A stretch of DNA of 64,000 nt, from assembly GCA_019633425.1 (NCBI GenBank), contig WSUB01000044.1, positions 124,001-188,000 on the forward strand, written 5' to 3'. Of the stretch, positions 47,246-59,454 are shown piece after piece (within the stretch, counting starts at the first letter, position 1; each line of letters opens with the position of its first letter). The notes under the pieces are model-generated. The model searched no databases, was not told the DNA's origin, and saw nothing but the letters and a program-made list of their open reading frames with translations. The position numbers were made by a program, and so were the translations under genes. This DNA is from Tulasnella sp. 424 (taxonomy: Eukaryota > Basidiomycota > Agaricomycetes > Cantharellales > Tulasnellaceae).

Positions 47246-49776
47246 TTCTGGGCTTTGAAAGCGCTGGGAGGGCTTCCTCCCGACGTTGCTATATTATTGT
47301 TGTTACGCCGAATCGTGTATTTCCTCCTGCCTTTTAGCTCTTTAACGCATTAATTTGACGGTGAAACCGAACGTCCCAACTCCTCGCTCGTAAACTCGGT
47401 CCAAGATCAAGATCACTTTCTTTGCGGGTCTTAATTTTTATACAGACGACAGAAAAAAAAAAGGGGGGTGGGGGAGAGGTGAATTGGCCGCAGATCAGCG
47501 CGCCTTCGGTCACTTCGGCCACGTAAAGGCGTCTTTGCCGATGATATCGTAGATTTGTGAACGGGTTTCATCATCAATGGCGGTTCTTGTTCCAAGAACG
47601 TGCAGGATGTCCAGCATTGCTGGAGTGTTGGGTTCTTTAACCGACTCCGGCTTCCCTCCTCCTGCCGATGGCGAGTCTGGCTGCATCTGTTGCAGAGGCG
47701 ACGATTGATACCGTTTTCGCAGGAATCTGAGAATGTTCGCCCCGGTAACGCCGGTGCCCATGATTCGAAGCTCTCGGAGACCAGGCCAGAGCCAGCCGGG
47801 AGCCCCGTCTCGCGGGGTGTGTTCCGAGAGTATCTCCAGCATCCGTTCCGGCTGACTAGCTGCTTGGAGGTCGAGCTTGGTGAGGAATGGTATCCATCGA
47901 CTCAGCGCTTCAACGTTTACAGGCTGCGCCATGAAGCAGTCGAGACGTAAGGTTCTACTCTTGATGGTAGGGGACATTGGAAGGTGATTTGCCAGCCAAA
48001 CAAGGTATTTGGATAGCGGGCCTTGTTTGAATACGATTTTGAATCCGAAGAGAATTTCTTCCTGGCGCCTGACCGAAACTCCGAGAACATTTCCAAAACT
48101 ATTTGAGATTTCGACCAGGTCTGCTCGCAAAATTATCCGTCGGAGGGCAGGAATGTGCGAAGTGAGATAGGATTGGAACTTGAGTGGTGAGATGGGGTCG
48201 GTGATGTCGAGAGAGAAATGATGCAAGGAAGGGGCCCGTACGGATTGCATAATGGCAGCCACGACGACCAATGGAATGCGGCCAAGGTCCATTATCCTGA
48301 GCTGGGGAAGATTTATAGTTGTTTCAGTCGCTTTAGGGGCTCTATCGAGCATCTTGCAGCTCTTAAGGCGTAGTATCTCTAGTTGCGGACATGCTTGCAG
48401 AATCCTCAGTACCCTGGCGGCTGTGGGCCGGTAACCCACGCTCCTAACCCGTTGCAAGTCAAGGACTCGTAGACCGGCTAGACGTTTCTCTTGCCAACGC
48501 AGCGGTAGATTCTCAAGCCTGATCTCCTTTAGGCGAGTCGTATATCCTTCGAGCAGGCTGACGTCCTGGGGCCAACGTTCAGTTGGGTTGAAGTCTTCAT
48601 AGATAATGACGTGAAGCCGTTCAAGATTGGGGGGCTTGTTTCGAAAAAAGTCGAGAATTGCAAGCAGGCTGGTGGTCCGAAGATACAGCGACTTCCATCT
48701 TGCGTCCTGCGCTCTGACGATCCGGAGAGCGTTTTCAACCTCGATCCGCTCACGGTCGCGCGCGTACGGGTCGTCCGAGGCAACCTGCCAGTACTTAGTA
48801 CTGTAACTCACGCTCAGGGGAGACCCCTCAGCCTTCCTGAGAGCGAGTGATAGAGGGTACGACTGTCTCTTCAGACCAATCTCAACCACCGTCCAAAAAA
48901 TGGGGGTGTGAGTGATGAGATCTCTCCAAGTGGTGGAAACCTGGGCCAGAAGTTGAAGGCGCCTGTAATAGGGGGTTTCGGTTTCGACGGTGTCTGTAAA
49001 AGCGGACTCCAGTGCGACAACGAGTATCAGGATGATAATCTCCGTCGGCAGTTTGGCGATGGGAGAGAAGACGTTTCGCTCTTTTGCTGCTTGTGCGATC
49101 TGGATAGATAGGGTGTTCATAGCAGACTGCATGGCTTCTATTTTGCTATCGATGGCCCTCTGTTTTGCATAGATGCTGTGCGTAGAGCAAGGAAAGTTGA
49201 ACTGGGGACCCCCGACCTTATGACGGACTAGAAAACCTACTTGTCCACGGCGAACAGGGGCACATGCAGGGAAGACCCATCATTGGTATCTGGTACGTTT
49301 TCAGGGCCGGTGTTGATGCTGGAAAGAGCTACTTCCTTCGATGATGCCGACATATCTTGGGATATGGGAGAGGATGACGTTTCCCAAGCTTTCCGCGGGT
49401 CGGAGATAACGGCGGTTGAGGATCTGACGTTCTCCCCATCTCCCCCAACGTTCCCCTCGCACATTAGCAGTTGGGTCAGTAGGATGGCAGGAGTTTTAAC
49501 TTTGGAGCCGGGGGATAACATGATACGCTCAGAAAGACTTTGGGAGACCCCCTCCCCACCTGCGTTGAATTCAATAGGTGGACAAAATGTTACATAAAGT
49601 AAAGGAAATTATGGTCTTGTGAAGCATAAAACATACACACGACATGCGGTAAGCATGGATTCACAGTAATGATCGAGTAAGTGCCGGTGTGATGGGACGG
49701 AAAAGCAAGAGTGAGACATTTGATATTAGTTAGATTTCACTGAGAGATCGTTTTGAGGAGAAACCGGCGTCGTAGA
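47121..49776. repeat. segmental duplication with F-box gene, copy 1
   Basis: Matches 50089-52739 in the same orientation: oxidoreductase last exon, F-box gene, and the 3' end of the acidic protein gene. Many substitutions; a few small indels. Confidence 0.9.
47510..49521 (-). CDS. F-box protein with LRR-like tail, 1
   Basis: Transcript-order exons 49521..49241 and 49175..47510; 648 residues. Exon 1 is a Ser/Thr/Pro-rich head; exon 2 opens with a coiled coil (YAKQRAIDSKIEAM, MNTLSIQIAQAAKER), then the F-box-like domain (IAKLPTEIIILIL... LAQVSTTWRDLITHTPIFWTVVEI). The rest has leucine-rich spaced strands (RLKEIRLENLPL, LAGLRVLDLQRV, LEILRLKSCKML, LWPGLRELRIMG). F-box proteins bring substrates to SCF ubiquitin ligases; the LRR-like part would be the substrate surface. 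The phase-2 splice Asp-Asn is well supported by the copy at 52.1 kb. Confidence 0.88.
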
Positions 49777-49780
49777 TGCA

Positions 49781-50076
49781 GGATGCCGAGCTCGACAGGG
49801 ACGTGAGGTCTGAGTTCATGGCGATGTCGTTTTCGGTCCTACCAACTTCCTTCTTGGGCTGATGTTGATGATGACCACCACCCGTTTCCCTCTTCTGTCG
49901 TCTGTTCTTATCCTTTTTCCTCTCTCCTTCAGAATCATCCGCTCCTCTTCCTTCATAATGTCATCATCGTCATCGTCGTCGTCGACATCATCCAAGTCGG
50001 CGGCATCCGCGGCTTCTTCCAGACCATCCGGGTCATCTTGAGAGCTTTCAGAAGCTAAAGAAAATGGCTTCAGCAC
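49781..50076 (-). pseudogene. fragment of the acidic nuclear protein gene
   Basis: Matches 55215-55514 of the intact gene (Asp-run, KEEERMILKE and SSDLTSL-region codons). It directly follows a copy of that gene's 3' end (up to 49776), so about 2.5 kb between is deleted. At 50077-50088 it is joined to a copy of the oxidoreductase tail. Not expressed as a gene by itself. Confidence 0.88.
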
Positions 50077-50088
50077 CAGCTGATTTCC

Positions 50089-52739
50089 TTCTCGCTCCGT
50101 TCGTACGACTAGTTGGATGGAAAGGCCCTTCGTCGGATCCCCGATTTACCTGCTATACGCCGGCTCAGCTCCAAGAGGTCCGATGCGATAGGCACTGCCG
50201 AAGATTTCGTGCCTTGAAAGCGCTGGGATGGGCTTCCTCCCGACGCCGCTATATTATTGTTGTTACACAGAATGGTGTATTTCCTCCTGCCTTTTAGCTC
50301 TTTAACGCATTGATTTGACGGGTGAAACCGAACGTCCCAACTCCTCGCTCGTAAACTCAGTCCAAGAACAAGATCACTTTGTTTGCGGGCTTTAATTTTT
50401 ATACAGACGACAGAAAAAAAGGGGGGTGGGGAGAGGTGAATTGGCCGCAGATCAGCGCGCCTTCGGTCACCTCGGCCACGTAAAGGCGTCATTGCCCATG
50501 ATATCGTAGATTTGCGAACAGGTTTCATCATCCATGTCGGTTAATCCTCCACGAACGTGTAAGATGTCCAGCATTGCTGGAGTGTTGGGTTCTTTAACCG
50601 ACTCCTCCTCCCCTCCTCCTGCCGATGGCGAGTCTGGCGGTATCTGTTGCAGAGGCGACGATTGATACCGTTTTCGCAGGAATCTGAGAATGTTCGCTCC
50701 GGTAACGCCGGTGCCCGTGATTCGAAGCTCTCGGAGACCAGGCCAGAGCCATCCGGGTACTCCATCTCGCAGAGTGTGTTCCGAGAGTTGCTCTATCATC
50801 GGTTTTGACAAACCACTTACTTCGAGCTTGGTGAGGGATGGTATCCATTTCCCCAGGGGTTCGACATCTGGACCCTGTGTCGAGACACCGTATCCGAGAG
50901 ATAAGCTTGCACTCTTGACGGTAGGAGGAATTGGAAGGTGGTTCGCCAGCCAAGGAACGAATTCGGATGGCGTGGCCTGATAGATTCTACTTCCGAAGTC
51001 GAAGAGAATTTTTTCCTGGCGCGTGACCGAAACTCGAAGCTCTAGGGCACCAAGGGAGATTTTGACCTGGTCTGCTTGCGAAATCATCCGTCGGAGGACA
51101 GGAATGTGTGAGGTGAGATAGGATTCGAGCATGAGTGGTGAGATGCGGTCGATGGTGCTGAGAGACAAGTGATGTAAGGAAGGGGCCCGTACGGATTGCA
51201 TGATGGCAGCTATGACGACCAAGGGATTGTCGGCAAGGTCGATTAACCTGAGCTGGGGAAGATTGACAGTTGCTTCCGTCGCTTCAGGGGTTTCATCGAG
51301 CCTTCTCCATTTCTGAAGGCGTAGTATCTCTAGTTCCGGACATGCCTGCAAAATCCTCAGGATCTTGGCGGCTGTGGGGAGGCCATCCGCGCTCCTAACC
51401 CGTTTCAGGTCAAGGACTCGTAGAACGGTTAGACCATTATCTTCCCAACTCAGCGGTAGATTCTCGAGCTTGATCTCCTTTAGGCGAGTCGTATATCCTT
51501 CGAGCAGGCTGACGTCCTGGGGCCAACGTTCATCTGTGTGCATAGAGATAATGACGTGAAGCCGTTCAAGATTGGGGGCCTTGTTTCGAAAAAAGTCGAG
51601 AACCGAATACAAGGTGGTCGTCTGAAGATATAGCGACTTCCATCTTGCGTCCTGCGCTCTGACGATCCGGAGAGCGTTTTGAACCTCGATATGCTCACGG
51701 TCGCATGCGTCGTCCGAGGTAGATTCCTCCCAGTACTTAGTACTGTAACACACGCTCAAGGGAAGCTCCTCCGCCTTCTTGAGAGCAAGTGGCGTAGGGT
51801 ACGACTGTCTGTTCAGACCAATCTCAACCACCGTCCAAAAAATGGGGGTGTGAGTAATGACATCCCTCCAAGCGGTGGAAACCTGGGCCAGAAGTTGAAG
51901 GCGCCTGTAATAAGGGGGTTCGGCGGTGTCCGTAGAAGCGGAGTCCAGTACAATAACGAGTATCAGGATGATAATCTCCGTCGGCAGTTTGGCGATGGGA
52001 GAGAAGACGTTTCGCTCTTTTGCTGCTTGTGCGATCTGGATAGATAGAGTGTTCATGGCGGACTGCATGGTTTCTATTTTGCTATCAATGGCCCTCTGCT
52101 TTGCATAGGTGCTGTGCGTAGGGCAAGGAAGGTCGAACCGGGGACTTTTGATTCTATGACGGACTAGAAAACCTACCTGTCCAAGGCGAACTGGGGCACA
52201 TGCAAGGAAGACCCATCGTTGGTATCTGGTACGTTTTTAGGGCCGGGGTTGATGCTGGAAAGAGCTACTTCCTTCGATGATGCCGACATATCTTGGGATA
52301 TGGGAGAGGATGACGTTTCCCAAGCTTTCCGCGGGTCGGAGATAACGGCGGTTGAGGATCTGACGTTCTCCTCATTTCCCTCAACGCTCCACTCGCAAAT
52401 CAACCGTTAGATCAATAGACGCTTGTAATTTCACTAGAATGGCAGGATTTACAACTTTGGAGCCGGGGGACAACATGACACACTCAAAAAGACTTCGGGA
52501 GACCCCCTCCCCACCGCCTGCTTTGAATTCAAAAGGTGGACAAAATGTTACATAAAGGAAAGGGAAATATGGTCTTGGGAAGCATATAACATACATACAA
52601 CAAGCGGGAAGCATGGATTCACCGTCATGATCGAGTAAGTGCCGGTGTGATATCGGAACGGAAAAGCAAGAGTGAGACATAGTATACTAGTTAGATTTCA
52701 CTGAGAGATCATTTTGAGGAGAAACCGGCGTCGTAGATG
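50089..52739. repeat. segmental duplication with F-box gene, copy 2
   Basis: Second copy of 47121-49776. It starts with a stranded oxidoreductase last exon (VGWKGPSSDPRFTCYTP.. at about 50113-50300), without the rest of that gene. Confidence 0.9.
50467..52289 (-). CDS. F-box protein with LRR-like tail, 2
   Basis: Transcript-order exons 52289..52177 and 52111..50467; 585 residues if begun at MSASSKEV. Nearly the same coiled coil, F-box (IAKLPTEIIILILVIVLDS) and LRR-like tail as copy 1. Its first exon is altered: the ATG equivalent to copy 1 (MLSPGSKV, at about 52475) is present but runs into a stop because of a small insertion and frame change near 52400-52440, so the next usable ATG is inside the exon. 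The N-terminal Ser-rich head is thus shortened by about 56 residues. The F-box half is intact. Confidence 0.8.
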
Positions 52740-55700
52740 GATTTTTAACCCGATTCTGCAGAGGTGTTCTCGGCCCAAACCCGTGACCCAAGCTTCTCCG
52801 CTCCTTCTCCTCGAACTTCCGCTTTACCCTCTCGCGTCCCGTACCTTCTCGACCTCCCTTATACTGCCTTCGAGAGAAGTACCCTTCCTCCTCCTCAATT
52901 CCAGGCATGAGCTCGGCGTCCATCTCATCTGGCTCAGGAAGGACTTCCTCATCTTTGATTGGAAGTAGGACAGGAGAAATAATGACCTTGCGAGCCCGAT
53001 GCTTCACAGACGCCTTTGCTTTTCCCTTCGAAGACGTCGTTATCGGAGGTTCGATGCCATCTGACCAGAGAGTCGTTCCAGACTTGACCGGAGGGCCTGT
53101 TGGTGTCGCTCCGTATGAGAATCCATCCGAAATAGCGCGAGGAGATTCAGGAGGATGGTGTGCCTGGAGTTGCGCAAGTTCCGCTTCATTTCCAATACTG
53201 CCAAACGCCCTTGCATGCCTAAAGGTACCCATAGGCACCCGCGTCCACCGATTGAGATTCTTCAACGTGTTCTGGTCCATCGCGTCCTCCTCGTCGGCCG
53301 TTGTACCGTCGTTGATAGCATCAAGCTCTTCTTGGTTCAAGAAGGACGAGTCAAGCACGTCAGTCAGTTCAATAGGTGCAGAGAGTGGCGGCGGTGGAGG
53401 GGGCATCGACCCTGGAGTGAATGGTGTGGGTAATGGTGTGCGAAGTCCATCAAGGGCGGTTAAGTTGAGAGGGGAGAATATTGGAGGGGGGAAAGGCTGA
53501 GAGAACGAAGATCTTGCGGATCGAGAAGTTCTAGGCCTGTTTGTCTGACCTAAGTCCCATGAACCAAAGCCCTGGTAATATCATTCGTAAGCGTCATTCA
53601 CGTGTATATTATCCTTTCAAGTTAACTCACTGTGTAACCGTTAACAAAGAAATCGCTCCTTTGCCCGACGCTCATACTTCCGTCACTCTCCTCGGTCGAA
53701 GTAATCCTCGTCTTTCGCTTCCTCTTGACAGTGGCAAAGGGTGACGGTATGACAACGCTGGAATTTCCATCGATGATCGCCATTCGTTTGGGAGGTAATG
53801 GAGCGGAGGTCGCGGACGTTGTGCTCGACATGCTTGCAGAAGGATCACCGACACTGCTTATGGTTGAGACGGAAGAAAACATGTTTACAGGCGGCCTTTC
53901 TGTTGTGGGAGATACCAACAGACTATGTTCGGGCGCGATAACAGCTGGAGGATGATTACTTTCGACAAACGCCTTTTCCGGACTAGGAGGGGAGCGTCTG
54001 AAGGACCCCATTACTGGGAGCTTGCGAGGTGGAGTTGGAGGCTGCTCATCGGGTTGAGAAGGATTGCCTTCGTTCGTCGGACTTGGGACCTGGGGAACCG
54101 CGTGGTCGGCCGCTTCCGGTATTTCTATTTCCACGCTAGCTCCTGCATCTCCTCCGTGCGAGAATGATTCTCCACCAGCGAAGATCACATCACCATCAGG
54201 TATTTCGGTCTTTATCTGCTCCGGAGAAGCATATACCACTTCCTCTTCTTCATCCGTCTCCAGGGCATCTTCATCGATACCTTCAATGTCCTTGATTCCC
54301 TCCCAAACCTCGGCAAACTCTGGCGGGACCAAATGACCTGAACTGGTCATCACAGACGGCGCGGCAGCTGGGAAATCGAATTTGCCAAACATGACCGTCG
54401 CATACCCGCCCTGGAATAGCTCCACTCCGGTACGCAGATGGTCGGGTAAAGGCATGGGAATGTCGACAGCTTGTTCTTGACGTAATCGACGCAGGTTGAA
54501 CTCTTGCTCTGACTGATGCTGCTGAGACAGATAGGCCATAGATGGAGGGAGACCGTCTTCGTCGAGCCCTTCATCGAATGTAGTGTTGCCGTCGAAGTCG
54601 GTTTCGGTGGTGGTGGCCTCGGACTCTTCGTCATCGTCGGCGTTGGCAGCGTCGAGCAACACAGGATCACCTCCTTCAATCTCGCTCTCCTCGCTAGTAA
54701 CTTCCTCGTCGTCCAGCATCAACGCAGCCTGCGTCTTCTCCCATTCGAGATCGAGGCCAGTTCCGTCCCATCCATCGCCGGCGAACACAAGCCTTCCATC
54801 CGGGTTCTCTTTGACGGTGAATCCTCTTTCGTCGTCTGCGCTCGCGCTAGTTTTCCGACGACGCCGAGAGCGGCGCTGCTGTTCCCGTTCAAATTGATCC
54901 GCGTCCGCAAATACGCTTCCTCTGGCCCTCGCCACCTGAGAGGCATACAAGGGAACAGGCTCGGATTCATCGTTATCACTGGACTTGTCTTTGCGACCCT
55001 CTACCTCGTCGTCGTTGTCGTCTGAGCTGAGGAAGTTGGCGAAGAAAAGGTTGGCATCTGTCTCGTCTGATGAGTCACTCCAGACTCCCGTCTCCGCCGC
55101 GAGGTCCATGGCGTCGTCATCTTCGTCTGCTTCCTCATCCGCTTCGTCGTCTTCTTCCTCTCCAGATGATGCCGGTGAGTCTGAATCGGCCTCGGAATTG
55201 CTGGAACTTGATGAAGATGCCGAGCTCGACAGGGACGTGAGGTCTGAGTTCATGAAGATGTCGTTTTCAGCCCTTCCAGCGTCCTTCTTGGGCTGATGTT
55301 GATGATGACCACCACCACCCGTTTCCCTCTTCTTCCGTCGGTTCTTGTCCTTTTTCCTCTCCTCCTTCAAAATCATCCGCTCCTCTTCCTTCATGATGTC
55401 GTCATCGTCGTCGTCGTCGTCAACACCATCCAGGTCGACGGCATCCGCGACTTCTTCCAGATCATCCGAGTCATCTTGAGAGCTTTCAGAAGCTGAGGAA
55501 AATGGCTTCGGCACGAACGTAGGTAGAGAGGCCGTGCCGACTGGTCGTCCTAACCCCGTCGGGACGTATCCACCGCGTCCGCGTCTCGCTCCCGCCACAG
55601 GTCTGTGGGCCTTCAGTCGCGGCACGGTGGAGCAGTCGCGGTACTCGTCCTCTGATGATTCGTCCATAGAGGAGGCACCGTGAGGGGGAGGCGACGGCGA

Positions 55701-56745
55701 CGGTGTATAGTCGATCCTTCTCCGTTTCTTGGGTGATGAGGATTTGCGAGTGGCTAATGGTCCCCGGTTCTTCTGTAACGACGCTTTGGGAGGCTTTGTC
55801 GTGGCTGTTTTGGGCTTCCCAGACGATAAGGCCTTGGTCGTGATAGACACGAACGTTGCAGAGCTGGCCTTGCGATTCGGCCCGGTAATCTTGTGGCTGG
55901 CCTTGCCCCCACCAGAACGTGAAGAGATGGCATTGGGTCGTGGATAATCGCGACCCGCGGCTTTTCCTAGGCCTGCAGGTTTCCTTGAGGCACCTGGGAG
56001 ATAGACTTGGATTTAATAAAGCGCGTGACTTGACGTGACTCGATCACCGCGCGAGATAGAAGTAAGGGTTTACGACACCTTTTATTTGTGAAGAAGATTT
56101 CCCAGGAGGTGCTGCCCCGAGGTACCATGCCGTCGATGGCTGGCGAGCTTTGGACGACGACGGAGTAGGAAGCGGGCGAGAAGCCGATGGGCCGGCGAAT
56201 GCGGGCGAGACTCGTGATGATGAAGCTAGAGGTGTGGCTGAACGTTGGTTCTGTATATTTATTAGGTGCCCCTGGTGAGAAGTTAAGGAATTTGTCTGTG
56301 GCACGCGATGCGAGACATGGGACGAGGAGGACGATGCCTGCGCATTAGAAGCTCGTGATTTTCTGTTCAATGATGACGAAGAGGACGAATCTGAAGATGA
56401 AGTATATGTGATGGAACGCTTCCTTCTGGTGCTTGATGGGGGTGAAGAAGGGCGAGGGGGTTGAGAAGTTGGGGTTCTGGGAGCCCCTAACTTCAGGCGA
56501 ATTCTCAATGGTTGACTCGAAGTCGGCGAATCCGGAGGTGCAGATATTGGTGGGTCACACGTATTTGACGGTGGAGACGATGGGGAAACATGGCGAGGAA
56601 AATGATGGTTGCCCTTTCCACCAGAGTAGGTGACCGCCTTTGGTCGATATCCGTTCGCCCTTGCACTTCCTCTGTCTTTGGGCTGATGATTGCATGTACA
56701 CGTGCTGTCGCAGACTGGGCACAGTTCTTCTTCGTCGTCCATCAT
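52687..56745 (-). CDS. large acidic nuclear protein, possible Ifh1/Crf1-like coactivator
   Basis: Transcript-order exons 56745..56048, 55983..53631, 53571..52687; 1,311 residues. N-terminus has a Cys cluster (CPVCDSTCTC), then Ser/Pro-rich low complexity with RIRLKLGAP; a basic nuclear signal (KKRRRIDY), long Asp and Ser/Glu runs, GWDGTGLDLEW, YATVMFGKFDFPAA, and late NRWTRVPMGTFRHAR. The mix of very acidic blocks with a conserved late WxRVPxGTFR motif recalls fungal Ifh1/Crf1 ribosomal-gene coactivators, but I could not confirm this. The first intron's acceptor (CTCAAG) is chosen by frame. Divergent from BFR2. Confidence 0.75.
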
Positions 56746-57090
56746 CGCTGCTGCTGTTCGTTGTCGTGGTTGGGGTTTTTGCTAGTCAGGGGGTTCGGTG
56801 GTAAGCGCACAGTAAAATTTCATTACCGCGAACACGGACGATATTGCTATCGGTACCGCGTTTTATCGTAGACTAACAGTGCGAACTCGTGCTCACCAGT
56901 CAATTCTCCTTCGAGACTGTCACTGTGTGGCTCAGAGTGCTTACTGATGTCGCTGGAGGGCTCTCTGGGGATGGGCAGTCGATGAGGTCGTGCGCGCGGA
57001 GGTAGATTAGAATTTCCCTCGATCGGCAATTGCCGTTCCTGAACCCTGAGCACGGTCTTCAATTTTACTACCACCGGTTCACAGCGCGCA
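56746..57090. promoter_or_regulatory. divergent promoter, acidic protein / BFR2
   Basis: 345 bp between the two ATGs. No clear TATA box. Confidence 0.5.
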
Positions 57091-59260
57091 ATGTCAAGTA
57101 CGCCACAAGCATTTGAGCATTACTCATGAGGGAGGGCTGACCATAGGCATCTGAAGGACTTACACTTGCCCAGCAGGTAGCACAATTGGAAGATACAGTC
57201 CCCGGTAAGTCTTACCCAACGATTCGGAGTCCTCGTTGCATGTCTCCTCATGCCTTCCCTTCCAGACTATGATCCCGAAGACGCCTACAATGCGGGAGAA
57301 TCTAACGGGCCTGTAGATCATGATTTGGCCTTCGGTCTAGACGGTGCTGGTCGGGAGCATTACGTCGAAGTTGGGTTAGTGATCCACGCGGAGACCAATT
57401 CCCCGTCCTCCTGACCGATCTTGCTTTCCTGTAGAACGTCCTCCCTGAGAAAACTCCACGAGAGTGCATCAGACCCAAAGTACAACGCGGTCAAGACCTC
57501 CCGGAGCAAAATCTTTGAAGACGACGAGGACACACCTGATGACGACGAGCTGGGAGGGGACCTCGCCAAATTTGCTATTTTGACTGGACCAGCGGATTAC
57601 GACGAGGATGAAGACGAAATGAGCGAAGACGAAGATATGGACAACAAGGCGGCAGAGCAAGAGGAGGAGGAGGGGGAAGAGGGGGAGGAAGGTTACCAAC
57701 CGTCAAGGCCCTTCGGCGAGGTACAAGAAGACAGTGAGGATCCTCAATCTGAAGATGAAGACGTAGAAGAAAAGGAGCAAACGGTTCGAATGGAGCCTCA
57801 AAAATTCCACAAAGAGGTGAATGAAGTTGAGGATGACCGGCAGTTGGCCGAGGCACTTCGGAAAACAAGAGAGCAGGATCGCTCAAAAGGGAAAGCCGTG
57901 GCAAAACAATTGGTACGTAAGGATTGTCCGACTATGGAGATTTTGCCTAATGTCGTCTGCCATACCTCGTTAGGCAACATGGGACACCCTATTAGACGTC
58001 CGCATACGGTTACAGAAGTCTGTAGTTGCAGCAAATCGTCTTCCCTTGGTGGGTGGGGTCGTTGAGCTACGCGAAAAAATCCTAACGAACGATCCTCAGC
58101 CCGAAAACCTCCCCCAATTTGTGTCTAATAGTTCTGAGGCGAAAGCTGCGGTCAACAGGCTTCTGGAAGCCTCATTGAACCTGTCGAACGATTTGATGGA
58201 GCTCCAAGAAGTAAGCAGAGCCCAGCCCGCTGGTCTCAGTCATTCTGTCTGACACACGCCCGAACTCTGACCCTAGCTTTGCGTGGAAACAAATGAAGAA
58301 AACCTCGAACTCCCTCCGCGGAAGAAACGGAAGCTTGACTCGTCTTCTATATCTGACTACGAGACGCAAGTCCGGGAAGCCACCGCATCGGCATCGGCAC
58401 TCGAATCCACCTATCATCGGACACTCCTCCAAACTCTGCACAAGTGGTCTGCTAAAGTCCAGGCAGTGGCCCCCTCTGCCCTCCTTTCCTCAACATCGAC
58501 TTCTTTCAAGAACTCTTCTAAATCATTCCAGCAGCAAAACGGTGCTAGGAGCGCAGTGGACCTAATTGACGAGACACTCTCAGGCGGCAAGGCTATCACG
58601 AGGACAAGAGTTCGGAGGTCTGAAGGTCAGAGGGTAGGGAATGAGTCTGGCGGAGAAGCGGTCGCAAAAGGGATGGAGAGCATAGATGTGGACGAATTGT
58701 TTGACGATACGGACTTCTACCAGCAGTTGCTGAGGGACGTAATTGACAGCCGGACGGGAGGGAAGGATGCATGTAAGCTTTGAACGTTCTGTCTTTTTGT
58801 AATATCAGCCACTAACTTCCCTCAAATGGCAGCTAACAATATCGACGCTGCTGACGCGTGGGCGCGAAAGCAAAAGCGAGCTCAGAAGGCGGAACGCGCA
58901 TTGGGGAACAAGGACAAACGAGTACGGTGCGTAGCTCTCAAATAATACCCTTGCTTCCTTCTTCTGATTATCGTAGTTATTGATTTGCTGCTCATATCCA
59001 GATACGACGTTCACGAGAAACTGCAGAATTTCATGGTACCCATACCACTCAACGGCATGCGCGGGGCCTGGCACGAAGAACAGATAGATGAACTATTCTC
59101 AAGCTTACTTGGGAAAGGTTTCGAAGGTGCAGCTCAGGAGAGCATCGCTCCGATAGGAACGGCATCGAATGGAGTGGCCGATGAGCAGGAGGCAAGCCAG
59201 CAATTGGCTCAAATGCTCACTGCTGCCGCTGGAGGGCTGGGAGGTTTGAGAGTATTCTGA
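57091..59260 (+). CDS. BFR2: ribosome-biogenesis protein Bfr2 (AATF/Che-1, TRAUB)
   Basis: Nucleolar factor of the small-subunit processome. Exons 57091..57097, 57157..57204, 57266..57374, 57435..57912, 57974..58210, 58277..58772, 58833..58926, 59002..59260; 575 residues. Hallmarks: [21 protein letters not shown] at the start, long Asp/Glu acidic blocks, the AATF leucine-rich region ([16 protein letters not shown].. ALRKTREQ), [16 protein letters not shown], and the TRAUB tail [17 protein letters not shown] and [15 protein letters not shown]. The first exon is a 7-nt micro-exon (ATGTCAA) that joins to give MSR-LTLAQQ; this rests on frame and family likeness. Confidence 0.94.
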
Positions 59261-59454
59261 GCCAGTGTTGTGAATCGATTATTAGCTGCTGTTACCGCAT
59301 ACTTTTCGATTAGAGCTGGGCGCCTCTCATAAGAGCGTCTATAGAAGGTATCGGAACCGAGGTCCCGTGACTGAGAGCTTAATTAACGAGAGTTCCGCAA
59401 ACACTGTAACCTCCACCAACCTTCCACCGGCTACCATCCCTACATTCACCACGC

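Noticed and set aside
54516..55296. Ser/Val-rich + strand ORFs opposite the acidic gene
   Set aside because: Antisense shadows of Asp/Glu/Ser codon runs.
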